IMG/VR virus record: IMGVR_UViG_3300033183_000212
Span: 82,618-146,617 of that record
DNA from: a virus
Direction: 5' to 3' (one strand)
Length of the DNA stretch: 64,000 nucleotides
The translations under genes and the position numbers were made by a program. Positions 36,539 to 44,856 of the stretch are shown here, in pieces (the stretch's first letter is position 1; each line of letters opens with the position of its first letter). Below the pieces are notes generated by a model that had not been told where the DNA came from, searched no databases, and saw only the letters and a program-made list of their open reading frames with translations.

Positions 36539-37610
36539 TGGATTTCAGCCATTTGATGGTGTCGCAAGATATTGGCATGATAAATCTCTCAAATTTGTAT
36601 TTGAAGACGGAGTAGTTGAATCTGCATACGATCATAGATTCATTGTCGACGATAAAGAAGTATTTGCTCGTGATGTTAGGATTGGTGACAATATTGGAAA
36701 GATTGTAAAAGATATTATTGAAATATCTGAAGGTGATTATTTTTATGATCCAGTAAATGTTTCGAATGGTAAGATCTATAATCACGATAATGGATTTGTT
36801 TCACATAACACGTTCTTTGGAACAGGAGATACTCTGATCAATACAGAGACGCTCATGGCTTTCAGAGCAAAGCCATACAAGAGACTACTTGAGAATAACA
36901 GTCTCTATGTTTACGAAGATACGACCAAAGGTCACGACTACATCATGACTGTAGACGTAAGTAAAGGGAGAGGTCAGGATTATTCTACGTTTACCGTGAT
37001 CGATATTAGCTGTCGCCCTTTCGAGCAGGTTGCTGTTTATCGCAACAATACTATCTCTCCGATACTCTTCCCTAACATTATCTATAAGTATGCGAAACTC
37101 TACAATAATGCTTATGTTGTAATCGAGTCAAACGATCAAGGTGGTGTTGTGTGTAACGGGTTATACCATGAACTCGAGTATGAGAATGTTCACGTAGAGT
37201 CTGCAGTCAAAGCAAATGCGATCGGTGTCGAGATGACGCGTAAAGTTAAAAGACTTGGGTGTTCAGCGATTAAAGATATACTTGAGAACAACAAGTTAAA
37301 CATCGTCGATGAGAACACCATTCTTGAGATCTCCACGTTTGAAGCCAGAGGCCAATCGTACGAGGCGAGTGACGGTAACCATGATGATCTGATGATGAAC
37401 CTAGTGATGTTTGGTTACTTTGTGTCTACTCAATACTTTGCAGACATGACAGACATCAACCTGAAACAGATGTTATTTGATCAGAAAATGAGAGAGATTG
37501 AAGACGATATCGTTCCATTTGGTTTTATTGACGACGGTAGCCAACATATAGCTACGATAGAAAGACCTGGAGCCGGTGATTGGGCCATTGAGTATGACCC
37601 AAATCTATGA
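36513..37610 (+). CDS. gp17: C-intein fused to terminase large subunit gp17, nuclease half
   Basis: 365 residues. Residues 1-99 are the C-intein: KILTPSGFQPFDGV, a block B-like His in YDHRF (about 41), FARDVRIGD, the F block FYDPVNV, and the G block GFVSHN ending in His-Asn. The AceL-TerL C-intein (about 104 residues) has the same order of motifs. Residues 100-365 start with Thr (the +1 nucleophile) in TFFGTGDTLINTE and form the RNase H-like nuclease: YIMTVDVSKGRG (Asp148), VVIESNDQGG (Glu205) and NHDDLMMNL. After trans-splicing with the 34820 product it completes gp17. An AAGG lies 12 nt upstream. Confidence 0.9.
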   Translation: MKMKILTPSGFQPFDGVARYWHDKSLKFVFEDGVVESAYDHRFIVDDKEVFARDVRIGDNIGKIVKDIIEISEGDYFYDPVNVSNGKIYNHDNGFVSHNTFFGTGDTLINTETLMAFRAKPYKRLLENNSLYVYEDTTKGHDYIMTVDVSKGRGQDYSTFTVIDISCRPFEQVAVYRNNTISPILFPNIIYKYAKLYNNAYVVIESNDQGGVVCNGLYHELEYENVHVESAVKANAIGVEMTRKVKRLGCSAIKDILENNKLNIVDENTILEISTFEARGQSYEASDGNHDDLMMNLVMFGYFVSTQYFADMTDINLKQMLFDQKMREIEDDIVPFGFIDDGSQHIATIERPGAGDWAIEYDPNL

Positions 37611-37613
37611 AAT

Positions 37614-37621
37614 TATAAATA
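37614..37621 (+). promoter_or_regulatory. T4-type late promoter TATAAATA
   Basis: An exact octamer 4 nt after the terminase stop and 62 nt before the sheath gene. The leader includes an imperfect inverted repeat around GACGTC (37649-37654) and a good AAGGAAAA ribosome-binding stretch. Confidence 0.75.
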
Positions 37622-37683
37622 ATAGAGAATTGAAAAACCACCGCATCATGACGTCATATCATTAACCAAAAAGGAAAAAAAGA

Positions 37684-39546
37684 ATGGCACTTTCAACACC
37701 TTCTGAATCTCCTGCGGTTGTAGTTAAAGAGATCGACCTGACCGGTGGTGTTCCCAACGTTCAGTCGACGACTGGAGCAATCGTAGGCAATTTTAGATGG
37801 GGTCCGTTATCAGAGAGATCTCTCATTTCGAATGAAGCAGAGCTCGCTGAAACATTCGGTACACCATCAGACAGCGGAGCAGTCGACTTTATCACTGCAG
37901 CACAGTTTCTGTCCTATTCTAGCGCGCTTCAAGTCGTTAGAATGTCGCCTGAACTAGACAGCGCCAAGCAAGGTTTGCATGGCACTCTAGACGCAGCAAC
38001 AAACTCGTGGTCGGCTCGCAATTCTACATCTGACTCAGCTGTAACAGTGTACACTGGAGACTCTGCATACAGCATTCAGATTGATAATGCAGAAACCTTT
38101 AGAGCTAACGAATCGACTCTCAGCGCAGCTATCACGGGTGGAGACTCTGGTCTATCAGATACTACAGCTAAGCTGATGTTCTCGGCTAGATATCCTGGCG
38201 CATTAGGTAACAGTCTTAAAGTTTCGGTTTGTCCTGCGCAGTCGGCCGACAGCTCCTCGGCTTGGACTAATTGGACATACGCATCTAGCTTTAACGCAGC
38301 TCCTATCACTTCTAACTTTGCTTCTGGTAAAAGCTCTAGCGGTGACTTGATGCAGGTTGCAGTTATCGACGAAGACGGTTTGATCACCGGAACAGCTGGT
38401 ACAGTGCTTGAAACTTTTGAAGACATATCTGTCTTGAAGGACGCTAAAAACGACGAAGGTACAAGCATCTACGCTAAGGAAGTTATTAACAACCAGTCGC
38501 AATACATCTGGATGCATAACTTTACTCAAGAACAAGTAGATGGCGGTGCAGGTGCTGCTTCAGCTCTAAGCACTGCGTATGCCCCGATTGGAAATTCTAG
38601 AGCCGTCACTAACTACTCTTTGGTTAATGGTACAAACTCAGCTGCTTTGACTACATCTGAATACACAGCAGGCTTTGATCTGTTTGCAGATAAAGATCAA
38701 GTTGAGATTGACTTCTTGATTGCGCCTGGTATGACTTCTAGATCAGACCAGACAACTGTCACTAACGACGCTGTTGCTACAGTTGCCGCTCGTAAAGACG
38801 CTGTGGTTGTTAGCTCTGTTGCTAGAAACGACTTGTTGAACACGTCAAGCGATGCTACTCGTGTTACTAACATCACGACTACAGCTGCTACCTTTACTAA
38901 ATCTTCGTATCTGGTTGTTGATGGTAACTACCTGAAAGTCTATGACAAGTACAATGATAAGTACATCTATGTTCCCTCTGCCTCTTCGGTTGCTGGTCTC
39001 ATGGCTGCTACAGATTATAATCTGGCTCCGTGGTACTCGCCGGCTGGTTCGAGAAGAGGTAACTTGCTCGGCGTGACTTCTCTTGTCTTTAACCCGACCA
39101 AGGCTCAGCGTGATACGTTGTACAAGGCCGGTGTCAACCCGATCGCTAACATTCCTGGACAAGGTGTGTTGCTCTTCGGTGATAAGACCTTCTTGGGTCG
39201 TGTATCTGCATTCGATCGGATCAACGTCCGTCGTCTGTTCTTGGTACTCGAGAGAGCGATTGGTAGAGCCGCTGAACAAGTTCTGTTTGAGTTCAACGAC
39301 GAATTTACTCGCGCTGAGTTCGTAAACATTGTAGAACCTGTTCTTCGTGAAGTTCAAGGTAGACGTGGTATTACAGACTTCCGTGTTGTCTGTGATGAGA
39401 CTAACAACACCGCTGCTGTCGTCGACCGCAACGAGTTCATTGCTAGTATCTTCATCAAGCCTGCTCGGTCGATCAACTACGTGACCATTAACTTCGTGGC
39501 CGTCAGAACTGGCGTTGACTTCGAAGAAGTCGTCGGCACAGTTTAA
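37684..39546 (+). CDS. gp18: Tail sheath protein gp18
   Basis: 620 residues (T4 gp18 about 659). The N-terminus SPAVVVKEIDLTGGVPNVQS followed by GAIVGNFRWGP is typical of phage sheath proteins, and the C-terminal 200 residues (YSPAGSRRGNLLGV, FGDKTFLGRVSAFDRINVRR, FVNIVEPVLREVQGRRGI) form the conserved inner core that carries the contraction. It polymerises around the gp19 tube and contracts on infection. It has its own late promoter. The middle, about residues 90-330, is the variable protruding domain. Confidence 0.95.
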   Translation: MALSTPSESPAVVVKEIDLTGGVPNVQSTTGAIVGNFRWGPLSERSLISNEAELAETFGTPSDSGAVDFITAAQFLSYSSALQVVRMSPELDSAKQGLHGTLDAATNSWSARNSTSDSAVTVYTGDSAYSIQIDNAETFRANESTLSAAITGGDSGLSDTTAKLMFSARYPGALGNSLKVSVCPAQSADSSSAWTNWTYASSFNAAPITSNFASGKSSSGDLMQVAVIDEDGLITGTAGTVLETFEDISVLKDAKNDEGTSIYAKEVINNQSQYIWMHNFTQEQVDGGAGAASALSTAYAPIGNSRAVTNYSLVNGTNSAALTTSEYTAGFDLFADKDQVEIDFLIAPGMTSRSDQTTVTNDAVATVAARKDAVVVSSVARNDLLNTSSDATRVTNITTTAATFTKSSYLVVDGNYLKVYDKYNDKYIYVPSASSVAGLMAATDYNLAPWYSPAGSRRGNLLGVTSLVFNPTKAQRDTLYKAGVNPIANIPGQGVLLFGDKTFLGRVSAFDRINVRRLFLVLERAIGRAAEQVLFEFNDEFTRAEFVNIVEPVLREVQGRRGITDFRVVCDETNNTAAVVDRNEFIASIFIKPARSINYVTINFVAVRTGVDFEEVVGTV

Positions 39547-39568
39547 CTAGCGTCATAGGAGAAATAAA

Positions 39569-40105
39569 ATGGCAATTTTAGGCGTTGACGATTTTAAGTC
39601 AAAACTCAGAGGTGGTGGCGCTAGACCTAATCTATTTTCGGTCACGATCAACTACCCTGGGTATGCAGGCGGCGACGCTGAGCTGACTTCGTTCTTGTGC
39701 GAAGGTGCTCAGCTTCCTGGTTCAACATTTGGTATCATCAGCGTTCCCTTTCGTGGACGTGTATTGAAGATGGCTGGTGACCGCACTTTCCCTGAGTGGA
39801 CAATTACGGTTATCAACGACACCGACTTCAACGTACGTAACTCTATGGAGCGTTGGATGAATGGTATCAACAACCATGCTCAAAACACTGGTCTGGCAAG
39901 TCCTATCTCTTATGAGTCGGACCTGTTTGTTGACCAATTGGATCGCGAAGGTAACACTGTCAAGAGATACACCTTTAGAGGTGCTTTCCCTCAAGACATC
40001 AGTGCTATCGATCTCAGCTATGCTTCGACAGATGAGATTGAAAGGTTCCAGGTAACCTTTGCGTATCAGTATTTTGAGAGCCAACAGCCTCAGACTACTA
40101 CTTAA
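39569..40105 (+). CDS. gp19: Tail tube protein gp19
   Basis: 178 residues (T4 gp19 about 163). FLCEGAQLPGSTFGIISVPF, RGRVLKMAGDRTFPEWTITV and IERFQVTFAYQYFES are the conserved strands of the tube fold shared with Hcp-like proteins. Hexamers stack to form the tube through which DNA leaves. It follows gp18 directly, with AGGAGAA 7 nt before the start. A stem-loop follows 12 nt after the stop. Confidence 0.95.
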   Translation: MAILGVDDFKSKLRGGGARPNLFSVTINYPGYAGGDAELTSFLCEGAQLPGSTFGIISVPFRGRVLKMAGDRTFPEWTITVINDTDFNVRNSMERWMNGINNHAQNTGLASPISYESDLFVDQLDREGNTVKRYTFRGAFPQDISAIDLSYASTDEIERFQVTFAYQYFESQQPQTTT

Positions 40106-40117
40106 TATATAAGAGGA

Positions 40118-40138
40118 GGGGTGGATTAATTCCACCCC
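40118..40138 (+). other. Stem-loop between gp19 and gp20
   Basis: GGGGTGGA at 40118-40125 pairs perfectly with TCCACCCC at 40131-40138 around a 5-nt loop. There is no following T-run, so it is not a standard terminator. It could protect the 3' end of abundant tube transcripts or set the ratio of gp19 to portal protein by processing. Confidence 0.55.
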
Positions 40139-40159
40139 AATTCTAACAGGACAACTATA

Positions 40160-41794
40160 ATGGCGGATAGATCGATTAAATTATTCGGCTGGGAAATTAA
40201 GAAGTCTGCGGATGAAGATCCGAAGAAGAAGCCTTCTATTGTTCCTGCACGAGACGACGACGGCGCAGGTTACGTCACAGCCGGTGGTGCGTATTTCGGC
40301 CAGTACTTGAACATGGATGGTGCCGATGCAAAGGACAACCATCAGTTGATCATGCAGTATCGCGGTGTTGCAACTCATCCAGAAGTTGACATGGCGATCG
40401 AAGACATTGTAAACGAATCAATATCTGCTTCGGAGCTTCAACAGAACATTGACATCAATCTAGATGCAGTTGAAGTATCAGACGCTATTAAGAAGCAGAT
40501 CAAAGAAGAGTTTGATAACATCTATTCCATGCTTGACTTTAGTGAGTATGGGCACGACATCTTCAAGAGATGGTACATCGACGGTAGACTGTATCACCAT
40601 CTCGTAGTTAACGAGTCAGCTTTGAAAGCTGGTATTCAAGAGATTCGTCCTATCGACGCGTCTAAGATTCGTAAAGTCAAACAGGTTAAGAAGAAGAAAG
40701 ATCCTCAGACTGGTGTTGAACTCATTGAGAACGTTGAAGAGTTCTATGTGTTTCAAGACAAGCCAGGTGCACAGAACGGCGGTGTTAAGCTCACGAACGA
40801 CTCAGTGAGTTATGTCACGTCTGGTTTGCTGGACGAGAGTCGTAAGAAGATCATCTCTTACATACACAAGGCGCTGAAGCCTATTAACCAATTAAGGATG
40901 ATGGAAGACTCATTGGTCATCTATCGTCTTGCTCGTGCTCCTGAGCGTCGTATCTTCTATATCGACGTAGGTAACTTACCGCGTGGCAAGGCCGAGCAGT
41001 ACATGAAAGACATCATGACGAAGTATAGAAATAAACTCGTCTATGATGCACAAACTGGCGAGATCAGAGATGATCGTAAACACATGTCAATGTTGGAAGA
41101 CTTCTGGCTACCACGTAGAGAAGGCGGCAGAGGTACAGAGATCACTACGTTGCCCGGTGGTGAGAACCTTGGCCAGATCGATGACATCATCTATTTCCAG
41201 AAGAAACTCTATCGTTCATTGAACGTACCTATCAATCGTCTTGAGCAAGAGGCACAGTTCTCTCTTGGTAGATCGACTGAGATCAATCGTGACGAGTTGA
41301 AGTTTCAGAAGTTCATCGATCGTCTACGTAGAAGGTTTGCTCATCTGTTCTATGGTATCTTGAAGAAGCAGTTGATTCTCAAGGGCATCATCACTGAAGA
41401 AGACTGGAACGAGTGGAAGAACGATATCGCTATCGACTATGTTCGTGACAATCACTTCACTGAGTTACGTGACGCTGAACTGTTACGTGAACGTGTTCAG
41501 ATGCTTGATCAGATGCAGAACTATGTTGGTGAATTCTTCTCGAAAGAGTACATATATAAGAACGTTCTGATGATGACTCAAGACGAGATCGATGATCTCA
41601 AGCAACAGATTCAAGATGAGAAGAGTTCTGGTGAAATCAGTGGCGACGAAGAAGAGCAATCTCAACAGCAGCCTGAGCCAGAGGATCAACAAGACTCTGC
41701 ACCAGAGCCTACACAGCAAGAAGCTATTGACTACGAGTTAAAAGAACAAGAGCTTAAAGTCTTAGAAGGTATCGCACAAGTACTGAAGGGTTAA
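40160..41794 (+). CDS. gp20: Portal vertex protein gp20
   Basis: 544 residues (T4 gp20 about 524). The N-terminal GGAYFGQYLNMDGADAKDNH, the middle AIEDIVNESISASELQQNID and APERRIFYIDVGNLPRGKAE, and NVPINRLEQEAQFSLGRSTE near residue 350 are strongly conserved portal motifs in T4-type phages. A dodecamer forms the vertex through which DNA is packaged and to which the neck binds. The C-terminal 60 residues are Gln/Glu-rich. The stop is 2 nt before the following GTG-started collagen-like gene. Confidence 0.95.
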   Translation: MADRSIKLFGWEIKKSADEDPKKKPSIVPARDDDGAGYVTAGGAYFGQYLNMDGADAKDNHQLIMQYRGVATHPEVDMAIEDIVNESISASELQQNIDINLDAVEVSDAIKKQIKEEFDNIYSMLDFSEYGHDIFKRWYIDGRLYHHLVVNESALKAGIQEIRPIDASKIRKVKQVKKKKDPQTGVELIENVEEFYVFQDKPGAQNGGVKLTNDSVSYVTSGLLDESRKKIISYIHKALKPINQLRMMEDSLVIYRLARAPERRIFYIDVGNLPRGKAEQYMKDIMTKYRNKLVYDAQTGEIRDDRKHMSMLEDFWLPRREGGRGTEITTLPGGENLGQIDDIIYFQKKLYRSLNVPINRLEQEAQFSLGRSTEINRDELKFQKFIDRLRRRFAHLFYGILKKQLILKGIITEEDWNEWKNDIAIDYVRDNHFTELRDAELLRERVQMLDQMQNYVGEFFSKEYIYKNVLMMTQDEIDDLKQQIQDEKSSGEISGDEEEQSQQQPEPEDQQDSAPEPTQQEAIDYELKEQELKVLEGIAQVLKG

Positions 41795-41796
41795 CC

Positions 41797-43398
41797 GTGA
41801 AGCCCATTATCAATGAGGCCCTCATTGCGATAGCGATCAAGCAACTCAAAGAAGAGTTAGCTGATCTCAAGCAAAATCCACGTAGAGGTAGACCAGGTCC
41901 ACAAGGTGAGCGGGGTATTCCCGGTCTCATCGGAGAAGAAGGACCGGCTGGACCTCGCGGTGTTCAAGGCCTAAAGGGTGATACTGGACCTGTTGGACCT
42001 GCAGGTCCTCAAGGCGAGCCAGGACTTATCGGTGAGCAAGGTCCTCAGGGTATTCAAGGCGAAGTCGGTCCACAAGGCATCCAAGGTGAAAGAGGATTAG
42101 ATGGAAAAGATGGTCTGGACGGAAGAGATGGAAAAGATGGCGCAGTGGGTCCCGCTGGGCCACAAGGCGAACAAGGTATTCAAGGCGAACGTGGACCTCA
42201 AGGAGAAAGAGGACCAATCGGACTTCAAGGCGAAAGAGGAGCCCAAGGAGAACGAGGTGAGCAGGGAATTCAAGGTCTTCCAGGTAAGGACGGTTTAGAC
42301 GGAAAGCCTGGTGAAAAGGGTGAGAGAGGTGAGCGCGGACCACAAGGTCTGCAAGGGCCAAAGGGTGATAAAGGTGACAAGGGTGATCGTGGTGATGTAG
42401 GTCCCCAAGGTCCTGCAGGTAAAGACGGTGTTGTGCCTGACATCGAACCTATCATCAAGAAGACTCAGGACGATTTCAATCGTTGGCGTGAGAACGTTAA
42501 TAAATCACTTGCATCTCTAGGCGGTGGCGGTCTTGGTGAAAGAGACGTCATTGCAATTGCGCAACAGTATGGTGGTGGTGGAGCTCTTGATGAGCTGACA
42601 GATGTCACCATCAACACAAATAATCTTGCCAATGGCAATATTCTTCTTTGGGATTCTGCAAATCAATACTGGAAGAATGCCATTAATACAGGCGGATCAT
42701 TCAGTGGAAGCTATAATGATCTCACAGATAAACCCTTAATATTAGATTCAAATGATGTAATCACTCTTATCGACTCTGATTACATCGCAGCACGTACTAC
42801 AGCTGGCACAGACTCATCGGCTGTAAATGCTTTAATCGATTCTGCAATCGCTGCTTTAAGTATTCCTTCTAGCACAAGTGACATTTCTGAAGGTGATAAA
42901 TTATTCTATACAAAAGCTAGAGTTGATTCTGATATCGCAGCATTGGTCGATTCTGATTATATCCAGGCAAGGCAATCGGCTGGTGGTGGTTCAGGCACTG
43001 TTGATTCAGCATACTTAAGTGCATTACAACAGGCGCTTGTTCCAGCAGAAGATAGCACATATAGTCTAGGTTCACCAACGAAGAAATGGAAAGACTTATA
43101 TCTATCTGGTAACACCTTAAATCTTGGCACTGTTTCAATGTCAGTGAGTGCTGGCGGTGGTGTTCAATTTACATCGTCCGATGGCTCAGTCTCAAAAGCA
43201 GCGATATCGAATACAACTGTAGTACCTGGAACAACCGATTTAGACATGAGAGCTCCTGTTGGTGATACTGCTGCAGCCTTTGCTGAAACAGTTTTTGGTG
43301 ATAAGAATACAGGTCCTTTTGGAGAAGATCTACAAACAAGATACGATAACCTAGAGCCGATTGGATCTATTGCATCTTTAGATTTAGGTGTACTTTGA
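41797..43398 (+). CDS. Collagen-repeat fibre protein (GTG start)
   Basis: 533 residues. A short N-terminal coiled coil (EALIAIAIKQLKEELADLKQ) is followed by about 60 uninterrupted Gly-X-Y triplets at residues 31-213, then a second helix (DFNRWRENVNKSLASL) and a beta fibre region with DSTYSLGSPTKKWKDLYLSG, also found in the S74 fibre at 22439. It should form a triple-helical stalk. The start is GTG with GAAGGG 6 nt upstream, 2 nt after the portal gene stop. T4 has no such gene here; between gp20 and gp21 lie only small core genes. It may be a head decoration or a fibre; its place on the particle is unknown. Confidence 0.75.
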   Translation: MKPIINEALIAIAIKQLKEELADLKQNPRRGRPGPQGERGIPGLIGEEGPAGPRGVQGLKGDTGPVGPAGPQGEPGLIGEQGPQGIQGEVGPQGIQGERGLDGKDGLDGRDGKDGAVGPAGPQGEQGIQGERGPQGERGPIGLQGERGAQGERGEQGIQGLPGKDGLDGKPGEKGERGERGPQGLQGPKGDKGDKGDRGDVGPQGPAGKDGVVPDIEPIIKKTQDDFNRWRENVNKSLASLGGGGLGERDVIAIAQQYGGGGALDELTDVTINTNNLANGNILLWDSANQYWKNAINTGGSFSGSYNDLTDKPLILDSNDVITLIDSDYIAARTTAGTDSSAVNALIDSAIAALSIPSSTSDISEGDKLFYTKARVDSDIAALVDSDYIQARQSAGGGSGTVDSAYLSALQQALVPAEDSTYSLGSPTKKWKDLYLSGNTLNLGTVSMSVSAGGGVQFTSSDGSVSKAAISNTTVVPGTTDLDMRAPVGDTAAAFAETVFGDKNTGPFGEDLQTRYDNLEPIGSIASLDLGVL

Positions 43399-43399
43399 T

Positions 43400-43407
43400 T
43401 ATAAATA
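43400..43407 (+). promoter_or_regulatory. T4-type late promoter TATAAATA
   Basis: An exact octamer just after the collagen-like gene stop and 25 nt before the next start. It gives the adhesin island its own late promoter. Confidence 0.7.
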
Positions 43408-43432
43408 GAGTATAAAGTTTTGGATAATAAAC

Positions 43433-44494
43433 ATGCCAACTAGTTTACAATTTAGACGCGGAACCGCAGTACAGAACGACTCATTTACCGGAGCGGCTGG
43501 TGAGTTGTCTATTGATCTTACAAATAAGACTATTCGCGTCCATGATGGTTCAACAGCTGGCGGTACGCGATTAGCTAAGTATTCAGAGATTGGCTCCGGC
43601 GGTGGAGGTGGTTCTGGTACTCTAGACTCTACCACAGTTCTAGGCGTTATCGATGGTGCATACATTCAATCAAATCAGATCACGTATAGCACTGCAGACT
43701 TTCCAGATTCTGCTGGTGTAATTTCTCTAATTGGTGCTAATGAGACGACTTATACAAATGTTTCTGAATTTGTAAACGACGCTAACTATCTTGACAGCAC
43801 TACAGTTCAAGGTGTTATTAATAGCTCATACGTTCAATCAAATCAAACAACATATAATACGTCCGATTTCTTGGATTCTAGCAGTGTAACCAAAGTTGTT
43901 GATGCTGCATATGTTCAAGCAAGACAGACAACATATACAAATGTTAGTGAGTTCGTAAACGATGCAAACTATTTAGACTCTACAACTGTTCAAGGAGTAA
44001 TCGATGCATCATATGTACAATCTAATCAGACGACATACAACACATCTGACTTCTTAGACTCTACCAGCGTTACAAACGTCGTAGACGCTGCATATGTTCA
44101 AGCAAGACAGACAACATATAATACCGCAGATTTCCCGGATTCGGCTGGTGTAACTACATTAGCTAACTCTGCAATATCTTCAGCAGTTGGTTCAACCGTT
44201 CAAGCTCAACTGGTATCTGGCACAAACATTAAGACTATTAATAGCCAATCACTACTTGGAAGTGGTGATATAACTATTACTAGTGGCAGCAACGCATTCT
44301 CTGTCATTGCAGTATCTGGTCAAGATAGCGTAGTGGCTGACTCGACAGGAGATACACTGACACTCGTTGCGGGTTCAGGTATCACAATCACAACAACGGC
44401 TGCTTCAGATCAAGTCACTATTGCTGCTACGGGCGGTGGCGGTGGTGCAAGTAATGCCCGTGCATTCACATACTCATTACTCTTTGGAGGTTAA
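43433..44494 (+). CDS. Fibre-like protein with Mtd-N-like head and tandem repeats
   Basis: 353 residues. The N-terminal 45 residues (LQFRRGTAVQNDSFTGAAGE, then LSIDLTNKTIRVHDGSTAGG) match the short N-terminal domain found on phage tropism determinant and fibre proteins. Residues about 65-240 hold near-identical repeats built from FVNDANYLDSTTVQGVI, SYVQSNQTTYNTSDFLDS and AAYVQARQTTY, shared with the S74 fibre at 22439. The end is Gly/Ser/Ala-rich with SNARAFTYSLLFGG. It likely forms a fibre shaft. A late promoter lies 25 nt upstream. Confidence 0.6.
   Translation: MPTSLQFRRGTAVQNDSFTGAAGELSIDLTNKTIRVHDGSTAGGTRLAKYSEIGSGGGGGSGTLDSTTVLGVIDGAYIQSNQITYSTADFPDSAGVISLIGANETTYTNVSEFVNDANYLDSTTVQGVINSSYVQSNQTTYNTSDFLDSSSVTKVVDAAYVQARQTTYTNVSEFVNDANYLDSTTVQGVIDASYVQSNQTTYNTSDFLDSTSVTNVVDAAYVQARQTTYNTADFPDSAGVTTLANSAISSAVGSTVQAQLVSGTNIKTINSQSLLGSGDITITSGSNAFSVIAVSGQDSVVADSTGDTLTLVAGSGITITTTAASDQVTIAATGGGGGASNARAFTYSLLFGG
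43904..43937 (+). repeat. 34-bp direct repeat, copy 1
   Basis: These 34 bases are repeated exactly at 44087-44120 in the same gene and, with a few mismatches, at about 25839-25872 in the S74 fibre gene. They encode AAYVQARQTTY. The perfect match at third codon positions suggests recent duplication or gene conversion. Confidence 0.85.
44087..44120 (+). repeat. 34-bp direct repeat, copy 2
   Basis: Exact copy of 43904-43937, 183 bases (61 codons) further on, so a recombination between the copies would remove a whole number of codons and keep the frame open. Confidence 0.85.
44135..44185 (+). repeat. 51-bp module shared with the S74 fibre gene (copy 2)
   Basis: Matches 26048-26098 with three mismatches. 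The two host genes lie 18 kb apart and both are fibre-like, so the segment is a possible recombination point between them. Confidence 0.75.
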
Positions 44495-44497
44495 ATA

Positions 44498-44851
44498 ATG
44501 ACTGCCCCTAATCTATTAAGCATCGCTACAGCAAAGGGAGACACCGACGTCTTAGCTGTCACTACAACTCCGACAGACATTGTGTCTACTGTTGCGACTG
44601 GTTTGGTATATAAAGTTAACTTGTTAATGATTTCTAATGTCGATGGATCAAATGCTGCTGACATTACAGTTTCGTTGTACAGATCATCGACTGAGTACCG
44701 ATTAATCAGGTCAGTTTCTGTCGCTGCTGGAACGTCATTTACGGCTTTAGATAGACCTTTGTATTTAAGAGAAGGTGACTCATTGAGGCTTACAGCTAGT
44801 GCAAATAATGATCTCGAAGCAGTCTGCTCTTATGAATACATGAATGAGTAA
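44498..44851 (+). CDS. Small beta-sandwich virion protein
   Basis: 117 residues. It is a single beta domain: VYKVNLLMISNVDGSNAADI, SLYRSSTEYRLIRSVSVAAG, and LYLREGDSLRLTASANNDLE, ending CSYEYMNE. This type is frequent in marine phage particles next to fibre or capsid genes and may decorate the head or tail. The first methionine follows the preceding gene by 3 nt with GGAGG upstream. It has no enzyme motif or signal peptide. Confidence 0.5.
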   Translation: MTAPNLLSIATAKGDTDVLAVTTTPTDIVSTVATGLVYKVNLLMISNVDGSNAADITVSLYRSSTEYRLIRSVSVAAGTSFTALDRPLYLREGDSLRLTASANNDLEAVCSYEYMNE

Positions 44852-44856
44852 TACTA

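Larger units (their letters stand above)
35612..36809 (+). mobile_element. Fractured intein element inserted in terminase gp17
   Basis: The element runs from the Cys codon after the ATPase half to the Asn codon before the nuclease half. It contains the N-intein coding stretch, a late promoter, a GIY-YIG endonuclease gene, a 58-codon ORF and the C-intein coding stretch. Joining the outer parts restores the terminase sequence QEFGN-TFFGTG in frame, 264 plus 266 residues, a normal gp17 size for this group. It is split before block B, an unusual place compared with standard split inteins. A group I intron is unlikely because the edges read through as intein motifs (Cys1, final His-Asn, +1 Thr). 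Confidence 0.85.

Noticed and set aside
35612-36809. Group I intron as the cause of the terminase split
   Set aside because: The interruption borders encode intein block A with Cys1 and a C-terminal His-Asn followed by Thr, in frame on both sides. I also see no intron core pairing.
41900-42460. Long minus-strand frames rich in Leu, Pro and His opposite the collagen-like repeat
   Set aside because: They are the shadow of the Gly-X-Y repeat read on the other strand; the composition is artificial and there is no ribosome-binding site.
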